From Poriferisodalis sp965221945 (GTDB lineage Bacteria > Actinomycetota > Acidimicrobiia > Acidimicrobiales > Poriferisodalaceae), in contig NZ_OZ244925.1 in the NCBI RefSeq assembly GCF_965221945.1, positions 2,356,001 through 2,420,000 of the forward strand: a DNA stretch of 64,000 nucleotides, written 5' to 3'. The notes below the pieces were generated by a model, which saw nothing but the letters and a program-made list of their open reading frames with translations, was not told the DNA's origin and searched no databases. Made by a program: the position numbers and the translations under genes. Shown piece after piece: positions 41,824 to 50,577 of the stretch (position 1 is its first letter; each line of letters starts with the position of its first letter).

Positions 41824-41985
41824 ATGAACGCAGACACACCTGGCGCCTCCGAGCCATTCGTGATCTACCCGGCGCGGCACGTTGCGGGCCGGCTGGCTCA
41901 AGCGAAGCCTTGGCGTGCCAGAATCGTCTGGAGCCGGACCGACTCGGCTCTCACGGTCCCCACCTCGCTGACTCTGGAGCCCTGA
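41824..41985 (+). CDS. Small 53-residue open frame before the amidohydrolase
   Basis: A short ATG frame with GAGGAG 8 bases upstream (inside the end of the preceding ATPase frame), whose stop is one base from the amidohydrolase ATG. The product (starting MNADTPGASEPF) has no domain I recognise. It may be a coupling leader peptide or a remnant of a longer gene in the decayed operon. Confidence 0.35.
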   Translation: MNADTPGASEPFVIYPARHVAGRLAQAKPWRARIVWSRTDSALTVPTSLTLEP

Positions 41986-41986
41986 C

Positions 41987-43282
41987 ATGACGACGCTCAT
42001 TCCGCAACCGGATGTCAACAATGTGTGGCGTCTCGAGACACCCGGCAACACCGGCTGGCTGCGTTCAGCTCGGCCGGATGCGGCCGACAAGTTCTTCATG
42101 TGCTCTGCCGATGGTCACGTCCAAGAGCCGAACACGTTCCTGTTCGACCGTATCGACCCCGACTACCACCATCGGCTGCCGACCATTGCCGTCAGCAAGG
42201 ACATGGATCCCCATGGCAAGGGCGATAAGGACGCAGCCGGAAACGACACTGCTGAGGAGCAGTTCTTCCAGAAGGCCGAGGGCTTCCGTCCGGCCAAGCT
42301 GAACTGGACCAAACCGTTCGAGGGTCACGAGAAGCTGCGCAATCAGTCGGGTCGCGACCCCGAGTCACGCGTGCGTGACCTGGCACTGGACGGCTGTGAC
42401 GCCGAGGTTCTGTTTCCGAACAAGGGCCTCACTATCTGGGCCACGCCTGACGCCGATTTCAGTCACGCAATGTGCCGGGCCTACAACGAGTGGGCCTGGG
42501 AGGAGTTCGCCGACTACAACGACCGGCTCGCTCCGATGGCCTGCATCGCCCCCGCAGCGCTGGACAAGGCGATCGCCGAGATCCAGCGTTGCGCTCCGCT
42601 CGGGTTCAAGGGACTGAGCCTGCCGTGCAAGCCCGTCTTCGGGCCACCTGACGTCGACGACCCGAACTACAACCTGCGCGAGTTCGAGCCGTTGTGGGAC
42701 TGCATCGACGACGTCGATCTGCCGGTCACGTTCCACGTCTCGACGGGTCGCGACCCGCGCACCGCTCGTAGCCAGGGCGGAGCCGTCATCAACTACGCCG
42801 TGCATTCGCTGGCGCCGACTATGGAACCGCTGGTCAACGTCTGTGCTTCAGGCGTCGCGGAGCGACACCCGAACCTGCGCTTCGGTGCCATCGAGGCTGG
42901 CATCGGCTGGGCGCCATGGATGCTGGGTGCCATGGACGAGGCGTATCTCAAGCACCACATGTGGGTCCGGCCAAAGCTGGAGCTGCTGCCCAGCGAGTAC
43001 TTCAAGCGCCAGGGCTTCGCGAGCTTCCAGGAGGACGCCGCCGGCCTTGATCTTGCCCGCGAGCACGGTCTGGTCGACAACTTCCTGTGGGCGAACGACT
43101 TCCCGCATCACGAGGGCTCCTGGCCGTATTCCGCCCAAGCGATCGAGCGCACGATGAGCCATCTCGATGATGGCGAGCGGGCCAAGATCCTTGGTCTCAA
43201 CGCTGCCCGCATCTTCGGGTTCGAGATTCCTGAGCGCTACCTGCATCACCCCGACGCAGCTGCTGTCGCCGCCCAACGCTGA
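41987..43282 (+). CDS. Amidohydrolase family 2 (metal-dependent TIM-barrel) protein
   Basis: A 431-residue protein of the amidohydrolase-2 (ACMSD-like) family. SADGHVQEPNTFL near residue 40 gives the HxE/H-type metal motif at the first strand; VTFHVSTG provides the later His; LWANDFPHHEGSWP near the C-terminus is the strand-8 Asp motif typical of this group. LRFGAIEAGIGWAPWML is also a family mark. Such enzymes decarboxylate or hydrolyse aromatic or lactone compounds; the substrate is unknown. It starts one base after the small frame and is downstream of the decayed dipeptide transporter. Confidence 0.85.
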   Translation: MTTLIPQPDVNNVWRLETPGNTGWLRSARPDAADKFFMCSADGHVQEPNTFLFDRIDPDYHHRLPTIAVSKDMDPHGKGDKDAAGNDTAEEQFFQKAEGFRPAKLNWTKPFEGHEKLRNQSGRDPESRVRDLALDGCDAEVLFPNKGLTIWATPDADFSHAMCRAYNEWAWEEFADYNDRLAPMACIAPAALDKAIAEIQRCAPLGFKGLSLPCKPVFGPPDVDDPNYNLREFEPLWDCIDDVDLPVTFHVSTGRDPRTARSQGGAVINYAVHSLAPTMEPLVNVCASGVAERHPNLRFGAIEAGIGWAPWMLGAMDEAYLKHHMWVRPKLELLPSEYFKRQGFASFQEDAAGLDLAREHGLVDNFLWANDFPHHEGSWPYSAQAIERTMSHLDDGERAKILGLNAARIFGFEIPERYLHHPDAAAVAAQR

Positions 43283-43371
43283 AACCAGCCAGGCCCCTTT
43301 CCTTGCAGATGGCCGACTTCCGGCGCGATGTAGGGTGAACTCAACCCGATCTGACCCGTTGAGGAGTCGAG

Positions 43372-43599
43372 ATGGTCCGCAAGGGACTCGCCAAGTTCGT
43401 CAAGAACGTCCGTGGCTTTCTTGCTGCGCTCTCACACTCGAAGAAGAACCCGCCGGCTCCGGACCCCCGCAAGGCGGCCGCCCGGCGCGTGCGTGACGCT
43501 ATGCACGCCACGCGGGGCAACACGGGATTCAGCACCTCCGGCGCCAACGAGAAGATCTACGGCAATGTCCTCTCGGACGGCCACAAGCAACAGCGATAG
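43372..43599 (+). CDS. Small basic protein, unknown function
   Basis: A 75-residue Lys/Arg-rich protein. The start (MVRKGLAKFVKNVRGFLAAL) can form an amphipathic helix and the rest is Pro/Ala/Arg-rich. GAGGAG lies 5 bases before the ATG, and a TAGGGT -10 box is at 43331-43336, 35 bases upstream. A clear stem-loop follows the stop. These signals support a real gene; the family is unknown to me. Confidence 0.65.
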   Translation: MVRKGLAKFVKNVRGFLAALSHSKKNPPAPDPRKAAARRVRDAMHATRGNTGFSTSGANEKIYGNVLSDGHKQQR

Positions 43600-43601
43600 A
43601 A

Positions 43602-43621
43602 CTCAGCTGACCGCAGCTGAG
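43602..43621. terminator. Stem-loop between the small basic protein gene and serA
   Basis: CTCAGCTG (43602-43609) and CAGCTGAG (43614-43621) form a perfect 8-bp stem with loop ACCG. It stands between two convergent genes and lacks a T run. Confidence 0.5.
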
Positions 43622-43659
43622 GGGTCGTGCGCTGGGCAGCCGGCTGGATTGAAGAAGCG

Positions 43660-44601
43660 CTAGGCGTTGACGGCGTAGGGCACGGGATCGCCGGCCAAGG
43701 CCAGGTTCACCTGCTCGGCGATCTGGGTGCCAGCACGGTCTTGAGCTTCGCTGGTGCTCGCACCGAGGTGCGGGGTTGTCACAACCTCGGGACGTCCGAA
43801 CAGCGGCGAGGCGGTGGCGGGCTCAGTTGCGTAGACATCCATTGCCACGCCGCCCAGCCGTCCCTCCTCCAGCGCGGCCGCTGCTGCCGCCTCATCGAGA
43901 ATGCCGCCCCGGGCGGCGTTCACGATCAATGCGTGCGGGCGGCACTTGGCGAGGTTCTCGGCGCCCAGCAGGCCGACCGTCTCGGGCGTCCGCGGCATGT
44001 GCAACGTGATGATGTCGGAACGCTCAAGCAGCTCTTCGAACCGCACCATGTCGACCCCGGCCGCTCGAGCAGACTCCGGGCTCACATAGGGGTCGTAGGC
44101 AATGAGCTCGACGTCGAATGGGGCGATCCGCTGCGCCACCAGGCGGCCGACACGTCCGAGGCCGAGAATCCCGACCGTCTTGCGGTAGATCTCCATGCCG
44201 CCCCAGCGGCTGCGCTCCCATCGGCCATTCGAGAGCGCTTGGTGAGCCTGCGGTATGTGGCGAGCCAGCGCCAGCATCAATGCGATGGTCATCTCCGCAG
44301 CCGACACGACATTGCTCAACGGCGCATTGCAGACGAGCACACCGCGCTCAGTAGCAGCAGCGACGTCGATGTTGTCGAGTCCCACTCCGGCACGCCCTAC
44401 GACAACGAGTGCATCACCTGCCGCGAGGAGATCAGCATCTACTTGCGTTGCCGAGCGGACGATCAGCGCCTGTGCCGCGGCGATGGCGTCGCGCAGTTCG
44501 TCGGTACTGAGCCCGGTGCGAACATCGACGTCGTGGCCGGCTGCACGCAGCATGTCGAGGCCAGCATCAGCCAGTTCCTCGGCGACCAGGACTCGTGCCA
44601 T
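43660..44601 (-). CDS. serA: D-3-phosphoglycerate dehydrogenase (short form)
   Basis: A 313-residue D-2-hydroxyacid dehydrogenase. VGRAGVGLDNIDVAAA, the NAD motif GILGLGRVGRLVA, LIVNAARGGILDE with its catalytic residues, and TPHLGASTSEAQ are present. It lacks the C-terminal ASB and ACT domains found in the roughly 530-residue actinobacterial SerA, so it should not show serine feedback through ACT. ATG 44601 is one base after the stop of the aminotransferase gene. With serC nearby it is the first step of serine synthesis; a different 2-hydroxyacid is possible. Confidence 0.82.
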   Translation of the reverse strand: MARVLVAEELADAGLDMLRAAGHDVDVRTGLSTDELRDAIAAAQALIVRSATQVDADLLAAGDALVVVGRAGVGLDNIDVAAATERGVLVCNAPLSNVVSAAEMTIALMLALARHIPQAHQALSNGRWERSRWGGMEIYRKTVGILGLGRVGRLVAQRIAPFDVELIAYDPYVSPESARAAGVDMVRFEELLERSDIITLHMPRTPETVGLLGAENLAKCRPHALIVNAARGGILDEAAAAAALEEGRLGGVAMDVYATEPATASPLFGRPEVVTTPHLGASTSEAQDRAGTQIAEQVNLALAGDPVPYAVNA

Positions 44602-44602
44602 G

Positions 44603-45829
44603 TCACGCAACCAGATCTGCGATGCGGCTGATGCCTTCGGCCAGATCGTCGAGACCCAGGGCGAACGAGAACCGCGCATAGCCAGGGGCGCCGAACGCCT
44701 CACCCGGGACGAACGCCACCTTGGCGTGCTCGAGGATGGCTGCGGCCAACTCCATCGTCGTCGTGACTTCAACGCCGCCGAAACGGCGTACCAGCAGCCC
44801 TTCCATGTTCGGGAACGCGTAGAACGCGCCTTCGGGTTCGGGACACTCCACGCCCTCGATGGCGTTGAGCATCTCGGTGATGCGCTGGCGCCGCACCTCA
44901 AACGCGGCTCGCATCATCGCGACCGCCTCAAGGTCTCCCGAGACCGCTGCGAGCGCTGCTGCCTGTGCCACGTTGCACACATTGGAAGTGGAATGGCTCT
45001 GCAGATTGGTGGCCGCAGCGATCACGTCAGGCGGCCCGGCCATCCACCCGACTCGCCAGCCCGTCATGGCGTAGGTCTTGGCTACACCGTTCAGCACGAC
45101 GCAGCGGTCGGCGACCTCGGGCACCAGAACAGGCAGCGAGTGATGCTCGGCATCGCCGTAGGTGAGGTGCTCATAGATCTCATCGGTGATCACCCACAAG
45201 CCGTGCTCGATTGCCCACTCACCGATCGCAACGATTTCGTCACGGGGGTACACGGCACCGGTCGGGTTCGACGGCGACACGAACAGCAGCGCCTTGGTGC
45301 GGTCGGTCCGCGCCGCCTCAAGCTGGTCGACACTGACCTGGAATCCTGACTCGATGCCCGCGAAGACCTCAACTGGGACGCCACCGAATACTCGGATCGC
45401 TTCGGGATACGTCGTCCAGTACGGCGCCAGCAGCAGTACCTCGTCACCCGGATCCACCAGCGCGGCCATGGTGTTGTAGACGGCCTGCTTGCCGCCATTG
45501 GTGACCAGGAATTGGCTCGCGTCCCAGTCGAGACCGCTGTCGCGCTTGGTCTTGGCGGCAAGGGCGGCTTTCAGCGCAGGCTGGCCGCCGGCCGGGGAAT
45601 AACGGTGGTTCGCCGAGTCGCGGCACGCGGCCACCGCCGCGTCCACGATGTGTTCGGGTGTCGGGAAGTCAGGCTCGCCGGCGCCGAATCCGATCACGTT
45701 CTCGCCTGCAGCCCGAAGTGCCTTTGCCTTGGCATCAACGGCCAGGGTCGCCGACGGGGCGATGCCCGCCAACGCTTCGGAAACCCGTTTGCCGCCCGAT
45801 GCTCGGCTGGACCCTGGTGAGGTGGGCAT
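44603..45829 (-). CDS. Class I aspartate/aromatic aminotransferase
   Basis: A 408-residue PLP enzyme of fold type I. VIGFGAGEPDFPTPEHI, YSPAGGQPALKAAL, SPSNPTGAVYP, and the PLP lysine motif NGVAKTYAMTGWRVG are typical of the AspC subgroup common in Actinomycetota, which transfers the amino group between aspartate and 2-oxoglutarate. AGGAG lies 7 bases before ATG 45829; upstream in-frame codons are not conserved. It is followed by serA one base later, so the two are an operon, and it is divergent from serC. Confidence 0.88.
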   Translation of the reverse strand: MPTSPGSSRASGGKRVSEALAGIAPSATLAVDAKAKALRAAGENVIGFGAGEPDFPTPEHIVDAAVAACRDSANHRYSPAGGQPALKAALAAKTKRDSGLDWDASQFLVTNGGKQAVYNTMAALVDPGDEVLLLAPYWTTYPEAIRVFGGVPVEVFAGIESGFQVSVDQLEAARTDRTKALLFVSPSNPTGAVYPRDEIVAIGEWAIEHGLWVITDEIYEHLTYGDAEHHSLPVLVPEVADRCVVLNGVAKTYAMTGWRVGWMAGPPDVIAAATNLQSHSTSNVCNVAQAAALAAVSGDLEAVAMMRAAFEVRRQRITEMLNAIEGVECPEPEGAFYAFPNMEGLLVRRFGGVEVTTTMELAAAILEHAKVAFVPGEAFGAPGYARFSFALGLDDLAEGISRIADLVA

Positions 45830-45841
45830 GAGGCGACTCCT

Positions 45842-45868
45842 GACTTGCTGGTTCTGACTTGTTGGTTC
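45842..45868. repeat. Direct repeat upstream of the aminotransferase
   Basis: GACTTGCTGGTTC (45842-45854) is followed by GACTTGTTGGTTC (45856-45868), with one difference. The copies lie 13-39 bases upstream of the aminotransferase start and could be a double operator. Confidence 0.4.
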
Positions 45869-45990
45869 GGGTGCATAGCGCGGCCGCGAGCGCCCGACAG
45901 TCTCGCCGCCAAGTCGCGCATTCCGGCGCGCGTGGGCCGCGCCGCAAGCCCCACAGACTGGCGTGTCGGCAAATTGTCGGGAAAATGTGG

Positions 45991-46019
45991 TTGTCGGCAG
46001 TGGTGCCGGGCGCAATAGT
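45991..46019 (+). promoter_or_regulatory. Promoter of serC
   Basis: TTGTCG (45991-45996) and AATAGT (46014-46019) are separated by 17 bases. The serC ATG is 8 bases beyond, so the message would be almost leaderless. TGTCGG occurs three times in the same region (45964, 45975, 45992), which may be a regulator site. Confidence 0.5.
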
Positions 46020-46027
46020 GGCAGCCG

Positions 46028-47176
46028 ATGGCTGTGTCTCCCTCATCAATTTCCATTCCCGCAGAACTGCGGCCTGCCGACGGGCGCTTCGGCTCGGGAC
46101 CCTCCAAGGTCCGTCCCGAAGCCGTCAAGGCACTCGCGGCTCGCGCCCTCGACTACATGGGTACATCGCACCGCCGCAGCGGCGTGCGTTCGGTGGTGGG
46201 TCGGTTGCGGGCCGCGATGGCCGAGCTGTTCGGTCTCAGCGACGGATGGGAGGTGGTGCTGGGCAACGGCGGCAGCACGGGCTTCTGGGACGCCGCCGCC
46301 TTCTCGCTCATCGAGCGCCGGGCCCAACACCTGACCTTCGGCGAATTCTCCGAGAAATTCTCGGCAGTTACGGCGGCAGCGCCCCACCTGGAAGATCCAG
46401 TGGTGCTCACGGCGCCGTATGGCAGCCATCCGGTACCCGAGCCCGCCGACCACACCGAGATCGACATGTACGCGCTGACGCACAACGAGACCTCGACCGG
46501 CGTGGCGATGCCGCTGTCGCAACCGCAGCTGGGCCCAACCCGACAGGGCGACGCACCGGCGCTCGTCATGGTCGACGCCACCTCGGCGGCGGGCGCGATG
46601 ACGTGGGACCCGGCCGATGTCGACTGCTACTACTTCGCGCCGCAGAAGGCGTTTGCCGCTGACGGCGGGCTGTGGATCGCGCTGTGCTCGCCGGCAGCGA
46701 TCGAACGGATCGAGCGGATCGACGTGTCTGGCCGCTACAAGCCCGCCACGCTCGACCTGGCGATTGCCGTACGGAACTCCCGTCAGGACCAGACCTACAA
46801 CACGCCGGCACTGGCCACGGTCCTGCTGACTCTCGAGACTGCCGAATGGATGCTCAACGGCGGCGGCCTCACCTGGGCCGCGTCTCGCTCGGCTGCCTCC
46901 AGTGGTGCCGTATACGGCTGGGCAGCAGAACGGGACTTCGCCGCGCCGTTCGTCACCGATGCCGAGATTCGCTCCCCCGTCGTGTGCACGGTCGACTTCG
47001 ACGGCGTCAACGCAGACGACATCGCTGCGGCGCTGCGCGCCAATGGCATCGTCGACACCGAGGGCTACCGCAAGCTGGGTCGCAACCAACTGCGCATCGC
47101 GGCCTTCCCAGCAATAGAACCGGCCGATGCCGAAGCGTTGACGGCCTGCATCGACTACGTGGTGGAACAGTTATAG
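46028..47176 (+). CDS. serC: Phosphoserine aminotransferase
   Basis: A 382-residue PLP enzyme of the actinobacterial SerC type. FGSGPSKVRPEAVKAL at the N-terminus, the MGTSHRRSGVR motif, LTHNETSTGVAMPL, VDATSAAGAM and the PLP lysine in FAPQKAFAADGGLW are present. It converts 3-phosphohydroxypyruvate to phosphoserine, following SerA. It is transcribed away from the aminotransferase-serA operon; a promoter of reasonable quality precedes the ATG, and there is no Shine-Dalgarno sequence. Confidence 0.92.
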   Translation: MAVSPSSISIPAELRPADGRFGSGPSKVRPEAVKALAARALDYMGTSHRRSGVRSVVGRLRAAMAELFGLSDGWEVVLGNGGSTGFWDAAAFSLIERRAQHLTFGEFSEKFSAVTAAAPHLEDPVVLTAPYGSHPVPEPADHTEIDMYALTHNETSTGVAMPLSQPQLGPTRQGDAPALVMVDATSAAGAMTWDPADVDCYYFAPQKAFAADGGLWIALCSPAAIERIERIDVSGRYKPATLDLAIAVRNSRQDQTYNTPALATVLLTLETAEWMLNGGGLTWAASRSAASSGAVYGWAAERDFAAPFVTDAEIRSPVVCTVDFDGVNADDIAAALRANGIVDTEGYRKLGRNQLRIAAFPAIEPADAEALTACIDYVVEQL

Positions 47177-47227
47177 AGCCCAGCCGGCGCCCGGCCCAGG
47201 CGACTGATGAGTGGAGCACGACCCACC

Positions 47228-47788
47228 TCAAACCTCGACGAACAGGTTGCCCGTCCTGACGACGACGGTGCCCGCGGCCTTGTCGTGCCAGCCTTGGTTC
47301 TTGCGGTCCCAGACGAGACTGAGAGGGCACAGCACTGCGCCGACGAATGCCGCGAGTACTACGGGCGGGGGGAGGAGGCGCGCCAAGGCGGCTACTGGCA
47401 CCAGCGGTACCGCCCAGCGGATCAGCGACCTGCCCCAACCGGGATGCCCCCCAGTTGACAGATTCACCACTCTGATGTCCACGATCCGCTTGCCGAGCGT
47501 TCGGCCCCAGAGCGCTGTCTGCATGACCTCATAGCCGACGAGGAAGAACAGCAGTATCGCAAGGCCGACGAAGAGCCTGCCAGCGGCGCTAGTCCTGGAG
47601 TCAACGACGTACATGCCGACAACGTCTCGAGCGATGAACCAGAGCGTGCACACGACCCCTCCGTCCAGGATCCGGGCAACCAATCGAGTTCCAGGACTCG
47701 CGAGCCGCACCGTTCCGATGTCATTCACATCGACCCAGCCGGTCCGCCACCTGCTCTGCGCGGCGCGCCTCTCATCGATGTCGCTCAT
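47228..47788 (-). CDS. RDD family membrane protein (copy 1)
   Basis: A 186-residue protein with three hydrophobic segments (near residues 40-62, 70-90 and 125-148). The RDD signature is spread over TRLVARILDGGVV, WGRTLGKRIVDIRVV and WDRKNQGWHDKAAGTVVV. Function of the family is poorly known, transport or membrane stability being proposed for some members. It is the downstream-most of three tandem relatives. Confidence 0.8.
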   Translation of the reverse strand: MSDIDERRAAQSRWRTGWVDVNDIGTVRLASPGTRLVARILDGGVVCTLWFIARDVVGMYVVDSRTSAAGRLFVGLAILLFFLVGYEVMQTALWGRTLGKRIVDIRVVNLSTGGHPGWGRSLIRWAVPLVPVAALARLLPPPVVLAAFVGAVLCPLSLVWDRKNQGWHDKAAGTVVVRTGNLFVEV

Positions 47789-47795
47789 GTGACAC

Positions 47796-48080
47796 CTAGG
47801 CCTTGATCACGAGCGTGCCGGCGGCCTTGTCATGCCAGCCCTGATATACCCGGTCCCATGTGAGACTCACCTGACACAGCACCCACCACAGCTCGCCGAT
47901 CCACGGAATAAACGGCATGGCAGCGAGCACGCTGGGAACCAGCCAGCGCAACAGCGCCTTGTCCCATCTGGGCCGTTCCCCGCTCACGGCGTGCACGACC
48001 TTGATCCCGACGATGCGCTTGCCCAACGTCCGTCCCCATACGGCTACCGACACGACCTCATAGACGAGCGTGATACTCGC
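47796..48080 (-). pseudogene. 5'-truncated RDD family gene (copy 2)
   Basis: This frame carries only the second half of an RDD protein: LVYEVVSVAVWGRTLGKRIVGIKVV, one hydrophobic segment and WDRVYQGWHDKAAGTLVI. Upstream in frame is a TGA (48083-48081), and the N-terminal RDD motif with the first membrane segment is missing. A GTG at 48053 could start an 85-residue product, but it would be half a domain. It most likely decayed after tandem duplication. Confidence 0.65.
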
Positions 48081-48135
48081 TCAAGAGTCTCGCGCCAGCC
48101 TCGATGTTCAGTCGAGGGTCACCCGGGGAACCCGG

Positions 48136-48657
48136 TCAAGCCCTGACGACGAGGGTGCCAGCCGCCTTGTCGTGCCAACCCTGATAGACGCGGTCCCAGG
48201 TGAGGCTGACGTAGCACAGGATGGCCAAGAGCCAACCGACGATCGGGATGAGCGAGACCAGGCCCGGAATCAACCAGCGGCCGACGGCCTTGCCCCAGCC
48301 CGGCACGCCGCCATGCGCTGCGCTGACCACCTTGATGCCGGTCATCCGCTTGCCGAGAGTCTGGCCCCACACAGCGATCTGCACGACCTCATATGCGAGA
48401 CCGATGGCCAGACCAACCAGGGACATCACGGCGATACCGCCTGAAGAAACCCCTGAACCGTCTCCGGAGGGAGCCAAACCTCCGAAAGCCACTGCGGCGA
48501 GAATGAAATAGAAGATGACGACGATGATCCCGTCGAGAATCCGTGCACCGAAGCGTGTCCCTGGTCTTGCCAACTCGACAGTCTCGCCGGTCGCGAGTTC
48601 AGCCCAGCCAGTCCGCCGCCCCTCGTCCGAGGTCGGCGGCTCGTTGTAATCGCTCAT
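48136..48657 (-). CDS. RDD family membrane protein (copy 3)
   Basis: A 173-residue RDD protein with the motifs TRFGARILDGIIV, WGQTLGKRMTGIKVV and WDRVYQGWHDKAAGTLVV and three membrane segments. It is closer to the truncated copy than to copy 1 in the last motif. GGAGG lies 6 bases before the ATG. Downstream a 6-bp hairpin (CCTCGA/TCGAGG, 48099-48117) may end this transcript. Confidence 0.82.
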   Translation of the reverse strand: MSDYNEPPTSDEGRRTGWAELATGETVELARPGTRFGARILDGIIVVIFYFILAAVAFGGLAPSGDGSGVSSGGIAVMSLVGLAIGLAYEVVQIAVWGQTLGKRMTGIKVVSAAHGGVPGWGKAVGRWLIPGLVSLIPIVGWLLAILCYVSLTWDRVYQGWHDKAAGTLVVRA

Positions 48658-48713
48658 GGAAGACCTCCGCCATCGATGTGGTGGCCGACAGATTCACAAA
48701 CGAACCTAGCGCG

Positions 48714-48744
48714 CTGCGCGAGCGTGCCCCTGTCGTTCGCGCAG
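48714..48744. terminator. Possible terminator of yqgE
   Basis: CTGCGCGA (48714-48721) and TCGCGCAG (48737-48744) form a perfect 8-bp stem with a 15-base loop, just downstream of the yqgE stop on the minus strand and upstream of RDD copy 3. Confidence 0.4.
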
Positions 48745-48775
48745 CCGCGTATGTCCCGTGAAACAGCCCAACGCG

Positions 48776-49399
48776 CTAGTTCAGCGCGGGGTCATCGGGA
48801 TAGTGCGCCAGCAGGCGTGCAGGCGGGCTCTGGCGTGCGAGCACGTCGTACCAGAGCGTCGTGGCATCGGCGGCCAAGTCACCCGGTGTCGAATTGAACA
48901 CCCACCAGCATCCGGCCTGCAGCTCGCCTCGCAACTGGCCGGGCCCCCAGCCAGCGTGCCCGCCGTAGATGCGTACGGAAACGACCTCATCATCGAGTTC
49001 AGACGGATCGGCAGTGAGATCAACCAGGCCGACCTCGCCATTCACTGTGCGCCATGCGCCGGCGGTCTCGGACGACTCGGTGGCAGTGCCCTCGCGATGC
49101 TGTGCTTGCACCGTAGGAGCAGCGTCAGTCGCCCCGAGAGCGAGCAGTCCCTGCGGTTCGACCGGCCCGCCGAGCCCGACCGCAGCTCCCTCGGTGAAGC
49201 GTGACGCCCAGCGCGGAACCGCTGAAGCGCACGAGATGTCCGAGACGCGATTGATGACGACGCCCAGCGTGCCTGCTTGCTGATGCTCGATCACGAAGAC
49301 GACGGTGCGATCGAAGTTGGGGTCGACCAAGCGCGGCGTCGACACAAGCAGGTCGCCCGCAGAGGGCACCCGCACCGGCGTCACGACGACTTCGACCAC
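48776..49399 (-). CDS. yqgE: YqgE/AlgH family protein
   Basis: A protein of about 207 residues. The N-terminal pattern GDLLVSTPRLVDPNFDRTVVFVIEH, then GTLGVVINRVS, GLGGPVEPQGLLAL and VRIYGGHAGWGPGQL are the UPF0301 (YqgE) hallmarks. The biochemical role is not established. The start is uncertain; the GTG at 49399 gives the shortest frame that includes the whole conserved region, and a GTG at 49384 is also possible. It follows ilvC by 38 bases on the same strand and could be co-transcribed. Confidence 0.82.
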   Translation of the reverse strand: MVEVVVTPVRVPSAGDLLVSTPRLVDPNFDRTVVFVIEHQQAGTLGVVINRVSDISCASAVPRWASRFTEGAAVGLGGPVEPQGLLALGATDAAPTVQAQHREGTATESSETAGAWRTVNGEVGLVDLTADPSELDDEVVSVRIYGGHAGWGPGQLRGELQAGCWWVFNSTPGDLAADATTLWYDVLARQSPPARLLAHYPDDPALN

Positions 49400-49437
49400 A
49401 CCCCGATTCTGCCACTGCACCAGCAGAGGCGGTTCGC

Positions 49438-50475
49438 TCAGGAAACGGCGCCACCTGATGCGGCGGTGACGTCCTGGCGGCCCGCGGTGATCCACGGCAT
49501 CATCGCCCGCAACTCCGCCCCGACCTGCTCGATGGGATGCTGCTTGCCCTCGGAGACCATGCGGCGGTAGTTCGGCAGCCCGTTGCGGTTCTCATCGATC
49601 CACTCTTGGGCGAAGCTGCCGTCCTGGATCTCCGCCAGGATGCGCTTCATCTCCGCACGGGTCTCGTCGGTGATGATGCGCGAGCCGCGGGTCATGTCGC
49701 CGTACTCGGCCGTCGTCGAGATCGAGTACCGCATGCCCGAGATGCCGGCCTCGTAGATGAAGTCGACGATCAACTTCACCTCGTGCAGGGTCTCGAAGTA
49801 GGCGGACTCGGGCTGATAGCCGGCCTCCACGAGGGTCTCGTAGCCAGCCCGGATCAATTCGGTCAAGCCGCCGCAGAGCACCACTTGCTCGCCGAACAGA
49901 TCGGTCTCGGTCTCCTCGGCGAACGTGGTCGTCAGCACGCCGCCCCGAGTGCCCCCGATGCCCTTCGCATATGCCAGCGCATCTGCCATCGCACGCCCGC
50001 TGGCGTCCTGGTGGATGGCCACGAGCGCCGGCACACCGCCGCCTTCGACGTAGGTGCGTCGCACGTTGTGCCCAGGACCCTTGGGGGCGATCATCCACAC
50101 ATCCACGTCGTCGGGCGGGTTGATCTGGCCGAAGTGGATGTTGAAGCCGTGCGAAAAGGCAATGGCGTTACGCGCCTTCAGGTTCGGAGCGATCGAGGAG
50201 TCGTAGATGGCGGCCTGGTCGGTGTCGGGCAGCGCCATCATGATGATGTCGGCCTGTGCAGCCGCGCCCGCAACATCGGCGACACGCAAACCCTCAGACT
50301 CAGCCTTCGGCCGCGACGACGAGCCTTCGCGCAATCCCACGACGACGTCCACACCGCTGTCGCGCAGATTCAAAGCGTGGGCATGGCCTTGCGATCCGTA
50401 GCCCATGACGGCCACGGTGCGCCCCGCCAGCTGGCCCAGGTCTGCGTCTTCCTCGTAGTAGATGGTTGCAGGCAT
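49438..50475 (-). CDS. ilvC: Ketol-acid reductoisomerase, class I
   Basis: A 345-residue protein of class I length. The NADPH motif VAVMGYGSQGHAHALNL, AFSHGFNIHFGQI, MIAPKGPGHNVRR, and the acidic residues in TDLFGEQVVLCGG and ETLHEVKLIVDFIYEAG bind two Mg ions. It converts acetolactate or acetohydroxybutyrate to the dihydroxy acids of valine, leucine and isoleucine synthesis. GGAGC lies 8 bases before the ATG. The 102-base gap to ilvN has no obvious terminator, so ilvBNC is one operon. Confidence 0.94.
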   Translation of the reverse strand: MPATIYYEEDADLGQLAGRTVAVMGYGSQGHAHALNLRDSGVDVVVGLREGSSSRPKAESEGLRVADVAGAAAQADIIMMALPDTDQAAIYDSSIAPNLKARNAIAFSHGFNIHFGQINPPDDVDVWMIAPKGPGHNVRRTYVEGGGVPALVAIHQDASGRAMADALAYAKGIGGTRGGVLTTTFAEETETDLFGEQVVLCGGLTELIRAGYETLVEAGYQPESAYFETLHEVKLIVDFIYEAGISGMRYSISTTAEYGDMTRGSRIITDETRAEMKRILAEIQDGSFAQEWIDENRNGLPNYRRMVSEGKQHPIEQVGAELRAMMPWITAGRQDVTAASGGAVS

Positions 50476-50577
50476 CGTTGTCGCTCCTCGACCTATGTGA
50501 ATCGTTCAGGAATCGTGCGGATGGAGTATGCCGAACTCTCCGGTGCGGATCGTGCGGCAGCCCCTTCGCGGGCAGGC

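Noticed and set aside
44602..44901. Longer N-terminus for SerA
   Set aside because: It runs 100 codons back into the aminotransferase gene in another frame; MARVLVAEEL is the normal family start.
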